Below are positions 57,914 through 64,000 of a stretch of 64,000 bases of DNA, one piece after another. Below the pieces are notes generated by a model. That model searched no databases. It was not told the origin of the DNA and saw only the letters and a list, made by a program, of their open reading frames with translations. Numbering within the stretch: position 1 is the stretch's first letter; each line of letters starts with the position of its first letter. The position numbers were made by a program, and so were the translations under genes. The stretch is taken from the NCBI GenBank assembly GCA_027886185.1, contig WOAB01000595.1, positions 1,302,001 to 1,366,000 of the forward strand. Reading direction: 5' to 3'. Origin of the DNA: Rheum nobile (lineage: Eukaryota; Streptophyta; Magnoliopsida; Caryophyllales; Polygonaceae).

Positions 57914-60480
57914 ATGGGAAGCGGAAAGTCACCAGTGGAGAAGTTCGATGGCACGGATTTCGGATTCTGGAAGATACAGATCGAGGATTACCTGTATGGT
58001 AAAGATTTATATTTTCCGCTGGGTGAGAAGCCGAAAGACATGAAGGAAGACGAGTGGAAGTTGTTGGACAGGAAAGCAATGAGCATGATCCGCCTGTCGC
58101 TATCCAGGAACGTGGCACATCACACGGTCAAGGCAGAGACGACGAAAGGGATGCTGGAAATTCTTTTCGCGATGTATGAGAAACCCTCTGCGGTGAACAA
58201 GGTTCACCTGATGCGAAGGTTGTTCAATCTGCGGATGACGGAGAGTACAGCGGTCGCCAATCACTTGAACAAGTTCAACATGACGATCGCCCAACTGAGT
58301 TCAGTGTTGATTGATTTCGACGATGAGGTACAAGCCCTAATCTTGTTGTCTTCTTTACCAGAGAGTTGGAGCGGGACAGTTACTGCTGTTAGTGCTTCGG
58401 CGGGGAAGGCAAAGATCAAGTTTGATGAAGTGAGGGATCTAATTATCAGCGAAGAAATTCGCAGGAAGGCGTCAGGTTCTACCTCTGGATCAGCCTTGAA
58501 TACGAATAGCAGGGGCAGGTCAGACTCTAAGAAGTCGAATCATGGCAGATCAAAGTCTAGAGGGAAGGATAAGCCCAAGGACAAGAGCAAGATCAAGTGT
58601 TGGAATTGTGATGAGAACGGTCATTACAAGAGTGAATGTAAAGCACCGTTGAAGAACAAGTCAGCGAATTCAGCCAGTGAGGATACTACAGACGCGTTGA
58701 CTCTGAGCGATTCAACGACAGGAACCACTGCAGATGCATCTATTCTGAGCGCGATCAGTCCATTTGAGTCTTGGGTATTAGACTCTGGAGCTTTGTTTCA
58801 TTCTTGCAGCAGTGCTGATATCTTGGATCGCTACACCTCTGGAGATTTTGGAAAGGTCTATCTTGCTGATGATGAGGCTTTGAAAATCGTAGGGAAGGGT
58901 GATGTCAGAATCAGAGCGCCGAACGGATCTGTGCTGCAGTTTCATGGAGTGAGGCATATTCCTGGTTTGAAGAGAAACTTGCTTTCCATTGGCCAGTTGG
59001 ATGACGAGGGCAATGAAGTAACCTTCGGCTGTAACAACTGGAAGATAACCAAGGGAGCTATGGTGGTAGCTCGTGGAAAGAAGAAGGGGACGCTGTACAT
59101 GACGAGCAACGTCCGTGATAGCATTGCTGTTGCAGGAGTGAACTGTGATGCAGATTTGTGGCACTGTCGTCTGGGCCACATGAGTCAGAAAGGGATGCAG
59201 GTGCTATGCTCGAAGGGCTTGCTGCCAGGTCTTAAGTCCGTTGAGATCGGGCTGTGTGAGGACTGTGTGCTCGGGAAGCAGAAAAGAGTGAGCTTTGCAA
59301 GAGGAGGCAGAACCTTGAAGAAGCAGAAGTTGGAGTTGATCCACAATGACTTGTGGGGACCAGTACCTGTGACATCTCTGGGTGGAGCGTCATACTACAT
59401 GACCTTCATTGACGATGCTACAAGAAAGGTATGGGTCTATTTTCTGAAGAAAAAATCTGATGCGTTTGATTCCTTCAGAAAGTGGAAGGCTCTAGTAGAG
59501 ACTGAGACAGGTCTTAAGGTGAAGTGCTTGAGATCTGATAATGGTGGAGAGTATCAGCTTCACGAGTTCAAGGACTTTTGTGCTGAGAATGGAATTCGCA
59601 TGGAGAAGACCTTGAAAGGAACCCCTCAGGAGAACGGCGTCACTGAGCGTATGAACAGGACCTTGAATGAGCATGCTAGGACCATGAGGCTGAAGTGTGG
59701 GCTTCCAAAGATGTTCTAGGCGGATGCAGTAAACACTGCTGCATTCTTGATCAACCGAGGGCCATCAACTCCCTTGGAGAATGGGATACCAGAGGAAGCT
59801 TGGAGTGACAAAGAGGTAAATTTGTCTTTCCTTCGGATATTTGGATGTGTTTCATATGTTCACATTGCTCCTGTTGAGAGAAGCAAGCTGGATGCAAAGT
59901 CTGTCAAGTGCACGTTCATCGGATATGGTGGTGATGATTTCGGATACCGGTTCTGGGATGAGCAGAGCAGGAAGGTTATTCGCAGTCGAGACATCGTGTT
60001 CAATGAGCAGGTGATGTACAAGGATAGTCTGGGTGCATCAGAAACAACTAGTTCTGAACCTGAGATTGTGGAGTTAGACATCTCAAACTCGGGTGGGAGC
60101 AATACGGTCCGAGTTGACCAGGAGGCCATGACTGAGGAGGAGCCGAGTACCCCAGTGATTCCGCTGCGAAGGTCCACCAGAATGCATGGATTGCCTGATA
60201 GGTATTCGCCTTCAAACTACTATTTTTTGATGACAGATGGTGGTGAGCCAGAATGTTATGCAGAGGCATCTCGTGGAGATCATGTGAGCGAGTGAAAGCT
60301 CGCCATGGATGATGAGATGGATTCGTTGATGACCAACGGAACCTGGGAGTTAGTTGAGCTTCTAGAAGGCAAGAAGGCATGGCATAACAAGTGGGCTTAC
60401 AGAATCAAGGAGGAGGCGAATGGAAGCAAGCGTTACAAAGCAAGGCTGGTTGTGACGCGAAAGACTCGCAAGGTCTTGTA
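57914..60480 (+). pseudogene. Copia element 2 polyprotein, gag-protease-integrase and RT start
   Basis: From ATG 57914 (MGSGKSPVEKFDGTDFGFWK, the Tnt1-style gag start) the frame is open to TAG 59717: gag, knuckle CWNCDENGHYKSEC near 58600, protease WVLDSGALFHSC near 58772, integrase with DLWHCRLGHMS, FIDDATRK, RSDNGGEY and PQENGVTERM. It continues in frame past TAG 59717 to TGA 60293 (FGCVSYVHI, SRDIVFNEQ), then NGTWELVELLEGKKAW and KARLVV, where it jumps to an RNase H/tail region (NPADMLTKV near 60510). The catalytic RT core is absent, so this copy is not autonomous. Confidence 0.92.
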
Positions 60481-60665
60481 GTTGATGAAGATTCGAGGAA
60501 CTGAGAATCCTGCAGACATGTTGACTAAGGTTGTGACCTTAGAGAAGTTGAAGCCTTGTATGGCTTCAACTGGCCTTGGTAACTGAGTTGAAGGCCTGGC
60601 ACTACTACCAGATATGGGTTGATGAGGAAGACGATTACGGTTGGATCAGTCTCCGGGTGGGAGAT

Positions 60666-61145
60666 TGTTGGGTTATGGAGCCTGAAGCGTAGGGATGTAC
60701 GCGTAAAGGCAGAGAAGGCAACTGAGAGGAGCCGCCGGGTCGCGGTGAGACTGGACGCCCCGCGATAGGCGTCGGTTTTACAATGAATGGACAACTGAGA
60801 GTTACCGTCGGGTCACGGTGGGATTGGCGCCCCGCGGTGGGAGTCGCCGCCCCGCGGTGGAAGTCACCGCCCCGCGGTGGGAGCCACCGCCCCGCGGTGG
60901 GCGCTGGGCTGTTTCTCGCGTGTTGTGTTTTTGGGCCCATTAGGTTTAATTCGTGTTTGTTATATAACCCTAGTTGATCAATTGTAATCTTTAAGTCATC
61001 GTCGTCATTGTTATCACATTCAAAGAGAGAAAAAGTATCCTGGCTTGGTAGTGCCCCCAGATGTAGTCATTCTTGACGAACTGGGTTAACAATTCTTGTG
61101 TTCTTTGTCTTGTTTTCTTGTCGTTACTACGTTCAAATCCTAACA
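60666..61145 (+). repeat. 3' LTR of copia element 2
   Basis: Similar to 57409-57882 with one extra GC-rich 12- to 15-bp unit and scattered changes. Confidence 0.92.
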
Positions 61146-63934
61146 GTTGCCACCAAACATCCTATATCCAGGAGGTCCAACCACGTCTCCCATGGGGCAG
61201 GCCTGTTGGGCGAAGGAAACCATGCAAGCTTCGCCTCCATTGCCTCATGTGTCATCGTAGACATCCAAATTGGCGCGAATAGCTCATACTCTTGTTTCAA
61301 CGTAGCGATCATGGTACGTCGAACAAAAGCCCACTGCTCCTGCCCTAAATCTAGACCATGCGCAATTGCTCTGTACCCGCAGTTTCCATCACCCACTATT
61401 TCCCACCATCCTCCCACGTGTGGTTTCATACACTTGGGAAACTGGGTAATATATCGCTTAGGATTCTTGATCAATGATGTGTGACCCGAAGGCATAGTTG
61501 AAGCCTTCTTTGGTGGTCTTCCTTTTTGCTTCTTCGGAGGTGTTCCCTCCATCTGTTGGTCAGTGTACTCCCATGATGACGGTTGTCTTTTAGTGGGAAT
61601 GTTTAGAGCTCCTTGAGGCCGACCCTTATGCCTAACTTTAGATGGCTCTTGTAGAGTACTCCGCTCTGGATGTGCTATACTTGTTAGTGCAGAGACAGAT
61701 CTTTGTTGATCATGCACTGGCATTGTGGGGAAGACGCTTGCAGCAAATTCTTCAAGCAACGACCTATTCACTCTACGTTCTCTGGCTTCTCCTTCTTCTT
61801 ATGTCCGCACTTCTGACAAGGTCAATTGCCTCCATAACGGATGCAATGAGCTAGGTTCAATTGGTTCCTGGTTCATCATATTTCACGCCATGTCATGCAC
61901 GCAAAGCAAGCCATCTCTGACCCTCATCTGAAATCTGCATATAGTGTTCCACAATAGAGCTTCACCTTTCTTGTATTCCTCAATCAACCGAGCTAGTGCA
62001 ATCGCAGAGACCTTGTAGTGCAGCTTGCAGAAAAGATGTGCATTTGTTATCAGCGTAAATCTCTTTTCTATGCTCTCATTCAGTGCCCCCCTTATCTCAC
62101 CAATATGAGTGCGCAACCGTGCATCATATTGATCGAATACAGTGCAAAGGTTGCCATCATTGCTAGTGAAGAAGCTTTTAAGACTGGAATGAGCCCCTTC
62201 AACCCTGTATTACAATCAAAATCAGTATGTTGCTGTAAAAGTCTAAGTTCAAATAACCAGTTAAATTTAAAAACATAATGCACAAACCTGTTAGTTGTGG
62301 TAATTCCGAGAGTGAACACTGTATCTATCCATACGGAGACGATTCTTTCCTTGTACGGGTCTAGCCAGTTTTTTTGTACGTACTGGAGACATTTTGGAGA
62401 TTTCCTCCAATCATACTGAATCTTCTTTAGTGTTGCTTCATACCCTTCTATGGTCGTTTCCTTGAAGAGTTTCATGCAGTCGTTGGAAAACGTTATGCCT
62501 CTAAACTTGTCCATGGCCTTCTTCCCGAAGTCTTCAATATTCTTCCTCACATGCCGCCTACATAGAAGGAATTTTGATTGTGGAAACTGCTTCTCTAAGG
62601 TGTTCATCAACGCCTTCTCCCGATCAATGACCAAACATGTGGGTGCTCGTTGCATCTTGACAAACATTTTTGAAAGTTGTTCTATGGCCCACTTGTAACT
62701 CTCTTCGTCCTCATGCTCCAGAAATGCCCCGGCAATATTGTAGTTTTTCCAAACAGATGTGATGCCGACAATTTCAAGGAAGGGAAAATTGTAACTGCAC
62801 ACATAATGATATGTTATGGCATGCTAATGATCACATGAACAAGTGAAGAATATAATAGATATGTGTGTTACTAACCAGTTAGTTGCGTATGTAGAGTCCA
62901 ACAACACAATGTACGGAAATGCCTTCAGCAGCGACAACTGGTCCGGGCTTACAAAGAAGATATATGTTATCTTGTTGGTCTCCTTATTGAATCTATGCTC
63001 CACGAAGTATCCCTTCTCATTGCACTCATAGAAGAACTGTTGCACAACTGTTCTTCCTTCCATGCCCTTCTTCCGTATCTCATGCATGATGTTGTACACT
63101 TGCTTCATCTTGGTCAAGTTTCCTGGGGATGACCTGATTATAGTATGAATCTTTTGAGGCTGGCAATTATTGACTTTCATCACCCTAATAATCTCCTTCT
63201 CTTCAGCGTTTGGTCGCCCAGCTAATGCATGACCATACAAATTCTCTTTTATCACATGATTGTGAGTTCCATGTTGAACAATGATCTTCCATGATCCCTT
63301 CGGCCCTTCTTTCAGCCTCAACATGAAGGGACACCCACACTTCTTCTACCTTGTGATGTCTCTCACTTGGTCAACTTGTTTAGGCACGTTTTGTCCATGC
63401 ATGTCGCACGGTAACCAAGTCCCCCCAAGGGTTGTATACGTGGAAGGTTTATTCCTCCACTTTTTGATGCAGAAGTTGTGATACATAGCAGTCTCCCACA
63501 CCCACATAAATGCTTCTTCTCTGGACTCCCAGATTTGATCAATTGTGAAGAACTTTGAATAATCAGCAGAGACGAAAACATCCTCTTCTGGTGGTACACT
63601 AAATTGAGGATGTATGTGTAGGGATGGAAAGCAAAATTGTGGGGTAGCATGAGATAAAGATGCTTCTGGAGGCGGAACACTATAGTCAAACGATCCAAGT
63701 GAGAAGGATGGTATCTCATCTGGTGTTTTACACTCAGATGGTGTGTTCCATTCCGACAGCGGTTGATGAGGTGTTTCCTAAACAGAAAATGTTTTTTATG
63801 GGGTGCTCCAGTCATCGAGGGAAATATTGTTTAACCCCTCGTACAAATAATAGTTCGCATGTATACACATGGAATCATCTCATCAAGTAGTGAACTAATT
63901 ATCAACTGTGAAACCATAATTCCCTTTAAGAAAG

Positions 63935-63997
63935 CAGATTCTGCTAAATGGCACGGTTTGTGACAAACCGTGCACTAAACCGTGCCATTTTACAGTA
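63935..63997. repeat. Right MULE terminal inverted repeat
   Basis: CTAAATGGCACGGTTTGTG then ACAAACCGTGCACTAAACC then GTGCCATTTTACAGTA: a self-complementary end paired with the left terminus at 56797-56835. Confidence 0.7.
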
Positions 63998-64000
63998 GGG

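Larger units (their letters stand above)
57409..61145 (+). mobile_element. Ty1/copia element 2 (Tork/Tnt1-like), RT deleted
   Basis: LTRs 57409-57882 (474 bp) and 60666-61145 (480 bp) start TGTTGGGTTATGG and end CAAATCCTAACA. Flanks GTTGA (57404-57408) and GTTGC (61146-61150) are a 5-bp duplication with one mismatch. Primer site TGGTATCAGAGC at 57885-57896; purine-rich CCGGGTGGGAGAT before the 3' LTR. Gag to integrase is present, RT and RNase H are largely gone. It lies in the OTU exon of the MULE transposase. Confidence 0.92.
57001..63870 (-). pseudogene. FAR1-type MULE transposase fused to OTU cysteine protease, split by copia
   Basis: Minus strand from ATG 63870. Exon 1 (to 62876): FAR1-like DNA-binding part with CGCPFMLRLKE and GTHNHV, first catalytic Asp in LLDSTYATN. 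Exon 2 (62794-62288): second Asp in CLVIDREKA. Exon 3 (from 62204): catalytic Glu in VEGAHSSLK, basic linker (KGRPPKK), then OTU Cys motif VGDGNCGYRAIA. The frame reaches the copia element at 61146 and resumes in frame at about 57403 with the OTU C-terminus and its His (KEQHFIA), donor at 57258, last exon 57183-57001 ending TGA. The transposase cuts and pastes MULE ends; OTU domains cleave ubiquitin chains. Breaks: TAA/TAG near 63797 and 63780 (unless a short intron), TAG near 63345, TGA near 61890, TAA near 61800, and the insertion. All three DDE residues remain. Confidence 0.88.
56797..63997 (-). mobile_element. MULE with transposase-OTU gene, interrupted by copia element 2
   Basis: The left end CTTCTGTAAAATGGCAAACC (56797 on) matches, as an inverted copy, the right end reading inward from 63997 (CTACTGTAAAATGGCACGGT); both continue to TTTA(A/G)CAGAAT. 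The right copy has about 24 extra nt including a CACGGTTTGTGACAAACCGTG palindrome. Between them lies one minus-strand transposase gene. The right boundary is at the window edge, so the target duplication cannot be checked. Together with the copia insertion it spans about 7.2 kb. Confidence 0.75.

Noticed and set aside
58778..59181. Minus ORFs opposite copia element 2
   Set aside because: Shadows of the long, domain-bearing + frame.
63363..63815. 150-codon minus ORF
   Set aside because: It is in a different frame from the transposase exon covering the same bases, which carries the recognisable domain.

Overview
This is a piece of an angiosperm nuclear genome, most likely a eudicot and probably pericentromeric heterochromatin. 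The evidence is spliceosomal introns, LTR retrotransposons primed by initiator tRNA-Met, CACTA and Mutator-like (MULE) DNA transposons, plant-only domains (plant mobile domain, DUF1985, FAR1-type transposase), a CRM-type chromovirus and a long satellite array. Nothing looks prokaryotic. I see no housekeeping gene that is clearly intact. Almost everything is transposon, transposon-carried gene or pseudogene, nested up to three levels deep.

Layout. 1-12.4 kb: about 31 copies of a 396-bp satellite with an 11-unit (4352-bp) higher-order repeat. 12.4-13.0 kb: spacer. 13.0-23.9 kb: a Ty3/gypsy chromovirus (+ strand) with 2.4-kb LTRs, an extra ORF before gag and target duplication CCCAC. It splits a minus-strand fragment resembling the N-terminal domain of a MULE transposase. 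24.2-26.9 kb: promoter-like sequence related to the satellite, an intact two-exon GRF zinc-finger/membrane gene, and dispersed non-coding repeats. 26.9-38.6 kb: a CRM-like gypsy element (- strand), also flanked by CCCAC, whose gag is interrupted by a 4.7-kb CACTA element (30636-35351, duplication GTC). 38.7-39.2 kb: an intact three-exon minus-strand gene of 122 codons, again preceded by satellite-related sequence. 40.1-44.2 kb: a decayed DUF1985-Ulp1 gene typical of Kaonashi-type MULEs. 44.2-46.4 kb: AT-rich DNA. 46.4-52.1 kb: a decayed NADPH-cytochrome P450 reductase gene (- strand) with a Ty1/copia element in exon 1. 52.4-53.0 kb: a LINE RNase H relic. 53.1-56.8 kb: a decayed six-exon plant-mobile-domain gene bracketed by clusters of 17-bp palindromes spaced exactly 24 bp apart. 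56.8-64.0 kb: a MULE with a FAR1-type DDE transposase fused to an OTU protease domain, split by a second, internally deleted copia element (57409-61145).

How it fits together. The first 44 kb reads as one or more copies of a MULE family. Its non-coding modules recur at 12.3, 24.4, 25.9, 39.3 and 41.6 kb, and its promoter-like module appears to have been amplified into the satellite. Cysteine-protease folds of the SUMO/ubiquitin type appear in three unrelated DNA transposons here: Ulp1 at 34.2 and 40.1-41 kb, OTU at 57-61.6 kb. Most coding disruption is single nonsense codons, many TAG, with few frameshifts, which suggests decay by cytosine deamination in silenced chromatin.

The most unusual signals are the 24-bp-phased palindromes, the satellite that looks like an amplified promoter, the five-fold 69-nt frame-neutral exon inside the CACTA element, and the two small intact spliced genes embedded in transposon debris.
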